Source: Phalacrocorax aristotelis (taxonomy: Eukaryota > Chordata > Aves > Suliformes > Phalacrocoracidae). Taken from it: 64,000 bases of DNA. The notes beneath the pieces were generated by a model. It did no database searches. It saw only the letters and a list, made by a program, of their open reading frames with translations, and was not told the DNA's origin. A program made the translations under genes and the position numbers. The stretch spans positions 28,781,058-28,845,057 of the forward strand of contig NC_134277.1 in assembly GCF_949628215.1 (NCBI RefSeq), in the 5' to 3' direction. Below are positions 12,301 to 26,800 of this stretch, piece after piece; the first letter of the stretch is position 1, and each line of letters starts with the position of its first letter.

Positions 12301-15300
12301 AGTCAAGGCCTTTCCTGCCTCTCACCCCACCCCACCAGCGAGCAGGCTGAGGGGCACAAGGAGCTGGGAGGGGACACAGCCAGGACAGCTGACCCCAACT
12401 GACCCCAGGGATATCCCACACCATATGGCATTATGCTCAGCAATAAAACTAGGGGTAAGGTTGGCTTGCGGGGCTACTGCTCGGGGACTGGATGGGCATT
12501 GGTCAGTTGATGGTGAGCAATTGTTTTAATTTGCATCACTCATCTTTCTTGTGTTTTATTTCTCTGTCTTCGTTATTTTCCTTTTCATTACAAATTATTA
12601 TTATTACAATATTTCCATTAGTAAACTGTTCTTATCTCAACCCATGAGTTTTCTTACTTTTACTCTTCCAGTTCTCTTTGTCCCCACCCTACTGGTGGGG
12701 CGCAGTGAGCAAGTGGCTGTGTGGTGCTTAGCTGCTGCTTAGGGTTAAACCACGACAATTACCCAGCCAATAGAATCACATAGATACCTCCTGTGTTACA
12801 GCATTCACTGTGGTGACTATTATAAATTTTAAGGAACCCTTTTGACTCTCTCAGTCTGATTCTTATCTTATTGAAACTGGTATAAACCTGAAAATCGTGC
12901 ATAGCTCCTCCACAGCATTAAGTAAACCAGTCTCCACTAAGTAAGCTCTTGGAAGACAGTTTCTATTCTATTTCACAAAATCATAGTATCTAACAAAGGA
13001 TATTACTTCCCATTACCTGTCCATGAATTGGCCCTGTCCTCATCAAAGTTAATGTCAGCATAAGGGAGAGCAAATATGATCTACTGACTGCGGTGGTGCT
13101 GCTACTCTCTTACACATAAATATAGTAAAACCTGATCTTTTTGGTATTTGCACTAATACGAAATTCCTACTGAACTAAACCATTCCTCTTCATGTGTGAC
13201 AAATCTGCTGTATTAACACTAAACAGAAAAATTGTGAGTAGTTGGAGAGATTTACACTGGGTCATGAAGATTAGTCAAGATACAAGATGAAGAACAGCAA
13301 AAATATTGAAGTCAGTTATTATTATAGTATGTAGCATTTGGCATCTGAGAGAAAACAGAATTAGGTGGCAGAAATTTGAGTCTGTGTGAAAGAGCTTAAT
13401 ATTCACTGATGCATAAAAGCTGCAAGCTGTAGTAGCTTGAATAATACAGAAGTCTGAGAAAGTGCTATATAATGTGAGCTAGCGTAGACCATAGTACCAT
13501 GAGCATTATTAGTGCAGGCAACAAAATGGCTGGGGCTCTGGATGGCTACCACCTACATCAGGTGACTGCAGAGGAGATTGAACTGGTTTTTGGGTAACTT
13601 CTTAAAGTTAGGGAGCCTGGTCATCTCTGCTCTCCCATGAAGACCGCCATGGGTTTTTTCCTCAGGCTTCCCTCAGGCCTTCACAATAAATTAAATATTT
13701 CAGCTATGTTGTAATTATTGCAGGGGGGCTGCCCAGCTGGCCCAAGCACATGCTGTGAATTAAAGGTGGTGTAATGCATCATGGCATCGTGCATTTACAT
13801 CAACACTCATTCTGCCTGGGCACACTGTTCTCATGTGTACACACATAGTTGGTCTACACATCCGCATTGACCACGAGCCTTCGTTTCCTTTGGCTACACT
13901 GCTCCTATCAGAAGGCGCACATCTGAAAATCACTAATACATAGCCAAAGTATTTAAATTCTCTTTGTGCAAATGTTTTAGACGGGAATAGGTATGTGTAG
14001 GAAATTCTTAGAATTTTTATACCAACCAAGATATTGTTCAGTAAGGAGAGATTCAAGCTTGGGCTTTAATAATTGTAAAAAAAAAAGGTCAAATAAAACA
14101 AAGCCCTTAAAAGACATTAGTCAAAAAGCAAAAGCAATTCTTTTTTTTTTTTTTGTCAAAGCTTGGCAAATAAAAGGATGTTTTGTAATACCTGAAAAAA
14201 TATCTAAGATAACTGAATACATAATTTGACTAATATTCTCCTGCTAACAGGTATGATCTCATTCTAGATCCTACTTCAGAGCCTGGTCCTTAATGACAAC
14301 TGGGATTTTCACAGACTCCAAAGCTGACAATAAGTAGTAGGCACTTACCTTGCCAGCTATATAAGGCAATGTCTTTGCCTTCTGTTTATCTTCAAAGACC
14401 CATCACACCAAATAACCAATAAAGGAATAAAAAATTACCTTTTTTTTTCTTACCGCAAACCTAGGATTTACCTTTGGTCCAGGAAGGCCAATTCCTATTG
14501 ATCCCTTTAGTCCAGGTAAACCTTGATTTCCTTTTTCTCCCTGAACAGAATATGGATAGTAAGTGTACTGAAAATTGAAGTAAAATCTATGCTGCATCCA
14601 TTCACTTCATAACATTCTGCATCACAGAGAAAGCCAGGCATTTGTATTATGCAGTGAAGCACATAATTTTCAAGACAGAAGTGGTCTGAAGCTGGAGAAA
14701 TAACCAGTTGGGTATAATTCAGAACACACATGAAGCCTTTATAAAGTATATAATGAAGAATTTTTTCCTGATTAATTAAATGACATATTGTCATTTCACT
14801 GAAACAGATGAAAGACAAAAGTAACCTCACTGGGGCTCAGAGAGAGTTATTCATCCAGTCTATAAGCAGTAAAATGAGGTCCAACACAAAGGTTCGCTAG
14901 AAATACACATCCAGAATCTCTGCAGGGTTGACTCAGGTTTTTTGATCTTAAGTAATTAAAAAGACATCTCTTTTTCACAATGTGGAGAGCAGAACATCCT
15001 TCTGCTGATACTTCAAAAGACAGTATCAGTCTAGCTACAAAGTTCAAATTTGTTTATAATGATTGCTACACATGCCCTGCTGCATGCTCACAGACTTGAA
15101 AAGCATGTTCATGCTAGCAGTGTAGGCATACAACATGTTATAAAGCACAGCTATTATAAAATACATACAGAAAATTCTTCACAGCATCTGGCTTCCAGAA
15201 ACTTTCCTGCTTTATTTAATAGGGTGACACAAATATTTTTTTCAGATCCACCACCGTATACATTTTAAACCCAGCTAGAGGTGATTATATTCCCTGGCAC

Positions 15301-17846
15301 ATGAATGCTCCACTGTAATTCACATTACATACATAATTCACGTAACAGCAGTGCCCAGTGCAGATACCAAAACCAGGTCCAGAGACTGTCAATGAGATCA
15401 GGAGCAGTCATCACCTGTACCAAACCTAGCCCAGGAGACACAGTACTAGGTTAGTTAGTTTTATCTTTCAGTCAGGAGCTCTCAGACTGTCTCAGTAAAG
15501 CATCTTTTACTAATAGTTGTATAGCTGCTGACAAATGAATCTAAATGGGATATATTCCTCATAATGAGGAAAGAAATACAAAAATGTTTCCAAATTTATC
15601 AAGACTCCAGCCTTCACCAAAGGCACACTAGTGCGGAAGGACTGACCACTGACCATTCCTGCTGTGCTGAATAGGGGCTTATGTGCTGGACAGGCGGAGA
15701 AGCAGCTGCACAGTGCACAGCCAAGTCAACCTTCTCTTCCTTGTACTCAAGGCTCCTGAATCCCATGAGCTGGGAGATCATCCAGGAATTAGACAATGAG
15801 ATGCAGCTCCTAGAAGAGGCAGCATACTACGAGTCATGGTCCATGGATGGTTTTCCCTGTCCAAATCCCAGATTTGACTGAGATCCTGCTGAGGTGGGAG
15901 CTTCTGCTTGCACATGGGTGCGTTGTGGTCTTGCCCGCTGCACTCCACCATTCACATCTCCACTGGAGCAGTGCCTTTACAGCTCTTCCATGCAGGAGCC
16001 TCTTGGTCCACTAGGCCTATCTTGGGGAGCTTAAAATACTCTGCTCGTCTTCAGGGCTACCTGTCACTGACCTGCTAACTGGTAGCCTCTTGCCTCTGTA
16101 AGCAGAACTTCTCCCCTTCCCTTCTCCCCAGTTTCTCACAGCAGCAAAAATTCAGACACTGTTACATAGACTCTGGAGTCTGGAAAAGAAACTGTGACGC
16201 ACCAAGTTACATAGCTGATGCACCAGGGAGAAAGATATCCTGCAAATAAGAAATATTCCTGAGACAATGGGATGCACAAAGCAATTTATTTTGCACTGTT
16301 GTAGGAACGCACAGTAACTATTTAGTCTCATTTACTTTAAGTCACTTTTTAGCCAGGTTGTGCTTCCTGGGTCCTTCCTGTAGGTTATTAATGCAAATGG
16401 CTTCTAAACATAGTGGAACACTATGCCAGCTTGTTTCAATGCTTGCTGTCCGGCACTGGGACTGACTATCCTCCCTGACTAGGGTCATCACACAGCTTCC
16501 TGATTAACACCTTTGCAGACCTGTAGAACGCATACATATGAACCAGAATTAGGATATGCTGTGTATTCCAGTGGTCCTTCAATAATAATAAACATCAGAT
16601 CTGACAAAACTTTAGATTTATTGCTGCCGTTTGTTACAGCCCATTTGACATTGTTAGGATGGTGTTCAGGCAATGAAAACTGAATAAGATGTACTGCTCT
16701 AAAAACTTCGTACCTGTACAGTTGACATTTCTCACAGGCACACATGTGAGTTTTATCCTTTAAAATGTCAAATGCAGAACCAAATCCTGCTTCCTCTACT
16801 TGTGCAATCAACATAAGAAGGATTTATCATAGGTACCATAACTGAACATTTAGTAAAAACCAAGAAGTATGCTGTATTAATTTAAAAATATTTATTGCCT
16901 TGCCAGTTCAATCCAGGTACATAATTAAATTCAAATCTGACCACCAGTCTTATCATAAAAAACAAAGTGGTATGCATGTAAAAATGCAGACCCTTGGGTC
17001 TCTGACCCTAATATCCTGCTAGATTATTGATCAATAAGCAGAATTCTATGTAAAAATGTCATTCTGTGAACTGAGTGCAGATCTGAGAATGTCTAGACTG
17101 TGGTTTTGAAAGGAAACCAAGCATAAAAAAGAAGACCTGTGAATGTAGCTATCAACATAAAGTTACTCGAAAACCTTCTCATTTTTGACGTTCCATTCTT
17201 ACCATTTGCAGACTGAGCTCTCTCTATACATATAAAAAAATACTTAGAGAGATATTGATAGTTCAAATGTAGGAGTATAGTAGCTTTAGGATGATGAAGA
17301 GTGGCCAAAAAGAATGCAGCTTGACATGGCTGTGAAGTGACAGAAGGACAGAAGAGACAGACAGAAGCTCAACAAGTGTAAGTGTATGGATGCAACAGGT
17401 ACTACAGGAGCAAGACAGTTACCAAAGCTGTTCAGAAGGAAGTTGTTCCTAAGAATTATATAAAAATAATTGCATATTAAAAAAGCAATTGTTACTGGAA
17501 GAAAATTTAAATGACAAGACTGTACTACACAACTTGTGGAATGCTATAGAAATAACACCAGCTGAGTTTGATCCACCACATCATTACAGTTTTGGTTTCC
17601 AACCCAAAGACAAAGACCTTTCATAACCAGAGAGCATGTTACTTTCCTACATCCCTAAATTTTACATCCCTACATTACAAATATGCCTTAGTCTGACAGC
17701 ATGTGTCAGTGCACTGTGTTCTTCCACTGGAAATCTTTCATGATGAAACTGAGCTCTCTACACTTCTAAAATATGCCTTAGATATTTATTCATAGCAGTG
17801 CAAACATAACATCTGAAACTCTGTGCAGATATATATATATATATAT

Positions 17847-17880
<34 letters not shown>

Positions 17881-20800
17881 GGATGGATGGATGTATATGT
17901 ATACGCTGAGCATATTTTGACTAACCTTTACCTTTTTCAGGAACAGAAAAAATATTATATGATCTGTATATTTTTTCATGCATCATCAGATTTTAATTTC
18001 ATTCAGCATTTGATTGCCGAAACATTTATGTTCAGAATGGCAATTGTGCTTTTCTAAATAACCTCACATACCCATAGAATTAACAAAGATATATCCCAAG
18101 TATTAGATTCTGGAAATATATCAGAAATGTCTGTTAAAGCCAGGCAGGAAATAGTTTTCCCATACCATAAAGCCATAAAGAGATGGCAGAAATTCTTCTA
18201 TTTTCCACAAGGATAGAACAAAGAGCCTTCAGAGATTCAGCAAACAAAGGAAGAAGAGAAAAGAAAAGAAGTTCCTTATTCTCTCACATTAAAATACATA
18301 ATAGCTTTGTGGTTACTGATAATTAATTCAGAAGAAAACTGCAAACAGATCAGAACCAAAGGTTTACACAGTCATGACTCTAACCATGTAGACATCTCTG
18401 TCTAGGAAAGTCAAGAGATGAGATAAATCAGAAGCTGTTAAAGAGAGTTATACAATAAGGAGGAAAGAAAGAACATAGTAAAAGTATGTTTTTATGCTAT
18501 GAAACACCTCACAGTGAAAAAAGGAAGGGCTCTCTGCAGTCTAAAAAGGGAAATTATTGAACATGCATATAAAAATAGAAGACATTGAAGCTGCAATCAG
18601 AGCAAGTATTGAACAAAACAAATTCAGAAGGAACTGGTAAAGCTTATATGAAGTAATTCCATGGTGAACCAAAGAAAGGTTCTCCTCTGAAACATTTTGC
18701 CAACAAGGTGCATTTTAATGATTTTTTTTTTTGTTGCTGCTATTGTTTTGGCATGTCACTATTTTCCAACAGAAACCTATTTTATCAATGAATTCCCTGG
18801 TGGCTTTAGTGTCTACAGCCAACCACAGTATAGAGAGGCATCCTTCCTAACCCAACTAAAACAGTGCTCCTCTTACTGGTTGTGTGACAACCTTGAGCTG
18901 GAGAGCTGAGCATAATCCTCCTGATCTAGGGAAATATTCAATCATATGCTCAACTTTAGGCACACTGATTTAAGAGAAATAGGAGAAATTTGCGGTGTTC
19001 TCCACTAGACCCTCCAGTTTTAATAATTTTCTTCCCCACATTTATGACAAAGCAATTTACTAACTTCCAATGTTCAGAGTATGTTATCATGTTTGTGTTT
19101 ATCCTTATAAGGAGAAAAGTTGTGGTTATGGCTGGAACTGGGTGAGTAAAAACCTGATGAAGACTATATGGGAGACCGGCTAATTTCTTTCATATTCCTA
19201 TATGTGGTGTTTGACTTATTTTGATGTGGTAGATCTCTGTAACCGTCTTTTACAAGGGCATCCGGAAAAAACTCTGGTTGTTTTCTCTGGAGTATTCTTT
19301 AAATATATGTGAATCAGTAAGATGTAGCAGAGATGAGACATTTTTCCAGGTTAAATATATTTGTAACGACAAGAATAATAGGAGAGCAACCGGGTGCCAC
19401 CAATACTGAAAACTCAACAGTTAAAGTAAATATTACATACCTTATGAACAAGAAACTTAAATATACAATGAAAATTTGCAGGAGTTTGGTGACTCAGTGG
19501 CAAAGAGAAAAACAGATATTGAATCTCCTTAAGAGACAGTTTTGAGAAGAAACTGGACAGATATCACATTAAACTGGATTACCTTGCTTCCTTGTATGCT
19601 GTTGCCAGGGGGCCCGGGTGGACCAGGCAAGCCTTTCTGTCCCATAATGCCCTATAACAGTCAGTGGGGCAAAACAAGAAGAATTAGGAGGTAAACTGTA
19701 TTCTTGGTAACACTAAGGAAGTCATCTCAAAGTCAGGGTGAGCAAAAAATAAAACCATGTCAAAGACTCTAGTTCTGATTCTTCTTTGATTTATGGTTTC
19801 TCACTGTGGGCCTTAGTAATTATCCTTGGCAAATTCCCAGGAAAGCAAAGGAACAAAGAAGCTGAAAATAATTTAAGAATAAAATTTGCCCATGACACAT
19901 TGTGACATTTTCCCCAGTTTTTCCCACATAGACACCAACAGAAACCATCTTTATACAACAGCTTTGTGCAATCGCTCCACACAAGGGAGGCACAACAGTT
20001 GAGCCACAAAGGACCAGAGCAACAAAACCCAATGTGAGTAAATCTGCCAGGCATGTTAGCTAGTTCTTGTGCACCATGTATATATTGCAACCCCCTGTGG
20101 TGCCACAGTCTCTGGGAGCACCAGTCACTCAGAAAATTGTTAAGTGGTAGAGGAAAAGAGAAAAGCCAAAGCAGCACCTGCTGATTTGTGTCGATACAGT
20201 CAGCGCCAGGTAAAAACCCTTCTGCTTTGGAGCCAGGCTAATCTAACATTTCAAATGACAAAGTGAAACATATCCCTTTGATTACATCAAAATTAAATGT
20301 CTGTTTTTCCTTTTTTGTTCTTTATTTTTAGTTGGAAAAAGCTTTTGAAATTTAACCAAGCTTCATAAAAGTTTCTGTAGATTTCAGGTTGGATTTTTGA
20401 TTACTGTCTTATAATAAATAATCGCTGTGCTCTAATACAGTAAATGGAATTCATTCAGTGGTATGTAAACTACCGACATTTTGCATATGTTGAATATTTA
20501 GGCAGAAGTATATCAAAACTTGATCATCATTAAATAGAAATATAAGGTCTAAATATTTAACTTCTAGATATTGGTGATACTTGAAAAGTCATCATTCTCA
20601 TGTGCATAGATAAAAAATTTGCCACAAACTTTGACAGAATCTCAAGTGAAAAATACTGTTAATCTATATATTTATAAGCAGGGACTCACAAAAAACCACT
20701 GTGCTAAATAGCTCATCTCAAGAACTAGATGCTACAAGCAGGTCCTCACCCATGAAAACAAAGCATTGTTTCCCCACAGAGAACATATTTTTTTATTCTC

Positions 20801-23800
20801 AAAGGCTTTGTGGAAGCAGCACAAAGTGTCACACATTTTTAGGATTTTGACACTCAGTCCAAACTTAGTTTTTTTAAACAGACACCGTCTGTGTGATTTA
20901 CCAAGGTACTGATATTGCTGCAGCTTTCAGAAAGCAAGGCAGTCAGATATAAGTCCTAAGAAAATATTCATGCTCTGTCACTCATTGCATTTCTGTAACA
21001 GGTTGGTAATAGCAATGTTTCTTTATTCAGATACTAGTTTATTCAAAATGGCAGTGGAGACTTCTGCTAATCTCTGCTAAGGAAATCACAGAAAAAGTTA
21101 CAAAGGCATATTTGTTTTTAACTTGAAGTGGAGAAATGTACACTATGTTTCTCCTCATGGCCTTTGTAAAAATAATTGATGGGTACACCTATAATAAAGA
21201 AATCCAGGCATGCCCTCAATTTCTTTTCTTACCAGTATGTCTTTTTTGAATTTTAAATCACTTTAGTGGAGGGAGGAAAAAATTGCCCAGGTGTCACATG
21301 CTGGCTGCCTATAGAATTAACTTTTTTTTTTCATGTTTCTTTCCTAATGGCTTTACTAATGAAATAAATTGGATTCAATTTCATTGAGCAAAAATTGCAC
21401 ACATAAACATTTAACATATTTTCCACCACAAAAGAATCTCTTGGAAATAGAATAGATAGTAACAGGAGAAATGCATCATTTAACTAATTTATCAGCCTGA
21501 TAGATCTGTTCAATTTCCAGCTGTAATCTCATAAAGTTTAGTTGCAAATGCAATTTTCATCCAGTTAGCATTCCTTCCTAATCCAGTTGGTAGAAGCACA
21601 TGGTCAGTGCCCATGTTTTTGTGCTTGATTTCTCCTGCAGTTGCACCAATGTAAATCATAATGGAAGAAGATATTTTGGTGTCTGAGAGATCAGAGCCTG
21701 GTAGCCGGCTTCACAAAAGACCACAAAAACATCAACATGGCATCATACCAACCTTGGGACCAATCATTCCGCTTCCCCGTGGCCCCGGGGGCCCAGGATA
21801 GCCTTTCATTCCACGGTCTCCCTGAAAATAGTCACAGAAATGCCAGTAATTTATTACCTATTAAGTGTTAAACCTTTCATCCACTTACAAGGCAGTCAAA
21901 CTACTGAGTTTAAAAAACAAAACAAACAGATGTTACATTCATAAACATTTGCTTTACAGATAGATAAAGAGCCCCAAATGCAGACACCCATATTATTTAA
22001 ACTCTAGGTGAAGAACATTATTCCCCAAGCAAAGGTACATGTAATCAAAATCACCAACAGACTTCGGACTCTAATTTGCAAACTCATCAGCTACAGAAGA
22101 AAAAGAAAAGCAAACTCATTTGGAAACACCACCATTTTCCCATCATTTTCTGCAGGGGCTTACTAGGATGGACAGGGGGCACAACAGTGGGACTAGAGGG
22201 AGACAACAGTGATGGTACCCTTTCCTGAAACTGTGCTTGTTCTGAAACTAGTCATTTAATTTCTGGAACTGTCAAACTAATGTGTTTATGAAAACTAAGT
22301 GAATTTTATTAGCATTGATGTAGACGAACAAAAAGAACAGCTCTTTCTTTGCTTTTGTGGGTTTTTTGGTGTTTGGGGTTTTTTTTTTAAGCCTTAATGC
22401 ATATATGTTTAGCTTGATTTCTTAAGGGAATGAGGCTTAAGTGATACTCTGCCTGCATTTCTGCTTGTGTGTGCTAGTCCTCTTTTTTCTCCCAGTATAT
22501 TTGGAACTCATCTGTTGATTTCAGCCAAATTAATCAGAAATGTAGAGGCCTTGAGCATATTAATTTTCAACAGTTTTGCTGTTATTTGGACGCTGGGTAA
22601 GGAAGAGAGATTCAATTTATGCTTTTAGTGGGGAAAAAACCCAGAGAGGGCTCATCCCTTAACCATCAGGCAGACAGAAGGCAGCAGCTGGCTGACCAGG
22701 GGAACGCAGGTAATGCTGAGGCTGGTGCTGCCCCTCGTGTTGCAGATGAGCCCAGCGAAGAAGATGGGGGTCAGGGGACATTACTGGCAGGGGGAAGGCA
22801 CGGGGACAAAAGAGGCAGTTTTGTTTTCCTCAGTCCATAATTGTACAAATGAGGGAATAGGCACCCATTCAGCACATGACACTAGAAAACTCCCATCAGG
22901 TTTGAAAAGAAAAAAAAAAATCTATAACTGATAAGATGCAGAAAAGAGATGCAGATAGTTGCAGAAAATTCTGAATCAGGTTTAGCAAATGTCCTTAAAC
23001 CTATGCCTGTGCAGGCAAGTGCACAAGAAAGAAATGTTCTGATAAGCTATTGATCATCCAATACATTAACAACAGAGCCAAGAAGAAATTGTATTTCTTT
23101 ACAAAATAAAAAATTTCATTATAAAAACTCTTCATTGTACTTGTTTTTGCACTCGGAAAAGCTGTAGAAATGGCTGTGCCTGAAGAGGGAGCATTCTAAC
23201 TAGGAGAGAGCTGCAAGTATGAATCACACAAATCACAGATGACGCTTGAGTTGTATGTGAAAAGCAACAACACATCAAACTGATTAAAAAGGAAGGAAAC
23301 AGAAGTACAGAATCTTTCACTGACTTCCTTCACTTTCTGGGAGGAATGAGTGCAGTCATTATAACGACTGCTTTTAGGTGAAACACCCAAGGTTCAATCG
23401 TGAGCAGGAGATCACTCCAGTCTGTGTTTTTTATGGTATCTTAGCTATAACACTCTCGTGCTAAGCCCCAACATATGTGCTATGTATGTAAATATATTAG
23501 GGTACAAACTATGCTCAGGTTTGACAGATCTGGAGACGTGGGAACTCTGAATCCAAAGGCTAAGACTTAGACTGAGCTTATAATGATTTCCTTCTTGATG
23601 TAACATGTGGCTTTGGAATTTATTTTCAGTTCCTCTTTCTTCCAAAGCACTGGAGACAGTCGGGACGTAGGCATAGTGTCTGGATTCTCTTAGCTTTAAA
23701 TTGGTGTGCCAAGCTGATTGGGTTAAACTGATTGCCATGTTCAGTCGGGAGGAAATTTCTCAGTCAGATTTGATCAGAGAGTGGAGTTTGTTGGTTTTGC

Positions 23801-26800
23801 CTAGTCTGGTTCGGAAAAGGGAACTAAAGAAAGAGCCACTCTCTTTAGTACTGTTCTTCAGACGACCTGAAGCTTTTATATCACACCTTCCCTATGAATG
23901 GAAAGAGCCAAGATATTGGCAATGTCCTTGAACTTTTTGCCTTTTTTCCCCCACAAATTCTAGCTACAAACTGTTAAAGATTACAGTCTTAAGTACGTAC
24001 AGATTGCAGCACTTTGGTACATGGTGCTGGGAAATGTCCCCTGCAGTGGGATGAATGGGAGATATTCCTGAGCCTTTTAAAACATGCCCAGTTTCTCAAT
24101 TCTTCCTTCAATGCATTTTCTTACAATTAGCTTGAGAATACTAGGAAATCCTGAGAGCCTAGGCAAATGTAGTTATCTTCCTATTTAGTACCATCTATTA
24201 TCAAAGGAATAATTGTTGGTCCTCAATGTCCTTGTAAACCATAATACTAACTTAAGCTGTTTGTAGGAGCGCTCTTCATGAGCAGAGCAGCCAAAGCTGT
24301 CCCTGCCCAAGGCTCCCTCTGAAACCTGTCAGAGGTGTTAGAGTTAGAGGTGGATATACAAGTAAGACTTTGCATTTTAAGTTTTTTTTTTAGGAGATCC
24401 TGGGCTGCTGTGGCCTGTGAAACAGCCTGTAAGCTGCTGTGATGGAAGCTGAACAGGAGGTTAGCAAAGTAAATGATTCCTTATGGTCCAGTATCCAATA
24501 TACCTACAACCTGCTCTTAGACCAGCCCTGACCAAAAAGAGCGTGAGGGTGACTTGAAGTCATCTGCCTCTTCCTCCCATGGGTAACACATTCTTACACA
24601 GGGTCGTTGCAGGTGAAGGATCGAGTTTTAGCCTCACATGTTTAGTTAATACCAGATGTCTCACTGAAAAGCTCTTTTGTAGAGCTTTATCATAATCCTT
24701 AAAGTTTCTGTATTTCTTGGCTTAGAGAAAGAGACTTTTATTTTGCTTTATGAGTTGCGAAGTGAGGCAGTTCTTTTTTCTAAGGTATGACACTAAACTG
24801 TCCTCCAGGGAATTAATTTCAAGAAGGATTAGTACTGTTCTTTGATGAGGTTTAATTTATTTCCTGTATTGTGCTTGTAGACAAGTTTGTCACCATCAGC
24901 AAAACAGTGAAGTAGAAAAACACCACTGAAATAAGAAATAAAGACCCTAGTCAAGACAGTGTGAAGTATGGGATTCCAATGTCTATTCCATACCCTTTGT
25001 CCAAGAAAATTCATTAAATGACCTAATGGTCACCTGAAAAATAAATCTTGCCTTCCAAATACATACACCTCATATACTGTGAAGCATGTATATTTGATAC
25101 TGAAACATACAACAGACACTGCAATACTCTTTTTAGTAAGAGATAGTGGATGTAACAGTATTTATAAGAAGAACATATTAAAAAAAAATAATTTCATCTC
25201 TACTTTCCATATTTTAGTTCAAACAGACAGGGTCGAAGCTGCAAAAGTTATTTATATTGCAACTGGACCGAGCCCAAATGTTCATGCACTAGGGAGTATG
25301 CTAGGGGTTTTAATAATCCTTCTGCTATCCAGTTACTGAGAATGAAGCTTGCTTTATTTCTAGTGCTGGACTCTTGCTCTTGAATGTCTGTAACCCACCT
25401 CCTAGTTGGCAACAGTGCTTTTAAATCAATTTTTTATTATATTCTGACATTATATGCTTCTGTTTTAATGCTACAGAAAACAGGGTGCTGCCAGGATTGA
25501 ATGCATCCCACATGTTCCAATTTTGTTTTCATGTCAATTTGACCTCTGTTACATAAAATTCCTATCTAGCAGCGTGCACATATGTGAGCCATTTCTGAAA
25601 GTGGGGAGAACAGAGCTCTGATTCAGCTGAGTGGAACATTCCTATATAATGATACTCACAGGAATTTCAAATTAACAAGTGTGTAAATTTATGAGTCTCT
25701 TTTATCAAATACATGTTCTTTTTTATATGCAGACATTGTTGTTGTTCTTATTTTCTTTTATGTGGAAGGGATGAGAGGTAGCCAGTGCACTTAGGTTTTA
25801 TTTGAAAAAAAAGAGAAGATTGCCCATTTTATGAACTGAGTTCTGGGGGAATTCTTGCAATTCAAGTGAATTGTTTTCCCTTGTGGCACCTTTGCTACCA
25901 GGAAGTTGTGTAGAGACTAATGATTCAAAACTTTGTATAAGCAAAGAGTAACAAAAAATCAGACAGGGAGAAGAGTTGTTTATATACTTTGTTTCTTTTT
26001 TCCCAGTGTACCCTACACCATGCCTAGTGTGATGCATGGAACTAAATCACAGATGTGACTATCTATTCAGATAATGCATGCTTCGATGCAGCAGTCACAC
26101 ACTGCAAAAGCTACAGATGCTCACTGTTTACAGAAGCAATATGCATCTTTCCCACCAGGGTTAACGCACCAGTCTAGGTGCATCATAAAAAAGAAACTTA
26201 CCTGTTTTAAAGTAAAAAATACAAATTAAATTTTTATCAGATGTTTTTAACTCTTAGGGTCTTTTTTTAATTTTCTGACAGAGACTGTTAGATAAGCACC
26301 ACTGTGAGAAGCCAGATTTGATGGGCAATATCACACTGCAGCACAATCAAACCTGTAGATCCACACAAAACTTTTCATACAAAATTTGATATGAGCATGA
26401 TTTGCCCTAATTGTGTTGTGTTACCTGCAAAGACAGCTACTCTGCAGGGTTCTTTGTAATACAGCTCTTCCTAGAGCAAGATGCCACTACTCCATAACCC
26501 ATGGATATGGTGTGTTCTGAATCTACCCCACGACTGGTTATTACGAGTAGAAACCTCTGCTTGATAGGCAGCTTCTAACTCTACCTGTCCATCAACGAAT
26601 AGTGCCCAATAGCAGTGATTTGCAGCCTGATGTTTCCACTGTATGCAATATGAGGAGACCTGCCTGGTCTGCTCCTGTGGACTGATCCCCCTCTGGGGGT
26701 AGAGGTACATTAAGGGCACTTCCAGATCAGATCATGAAGTTTAGCTTCATCTGAAGGAAATCCATTTCCTGGGTTGTGGGACCGCTCAGACCTCTTTTTG

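Noticed and set aside
16488..16814. 108-codon minus-strand open frame
   Set aside because: No recognised domain, no helix repeat, no convincing phase-compatible splice sites, and the helix exons on either side already join in frame without it.
19791..20177. 128-codon minus-strand open frame rich in Cys and Trp
   Set aside because: Intronic, no family resemblance, and not bounded by splice sites that would keep the collagen frame.
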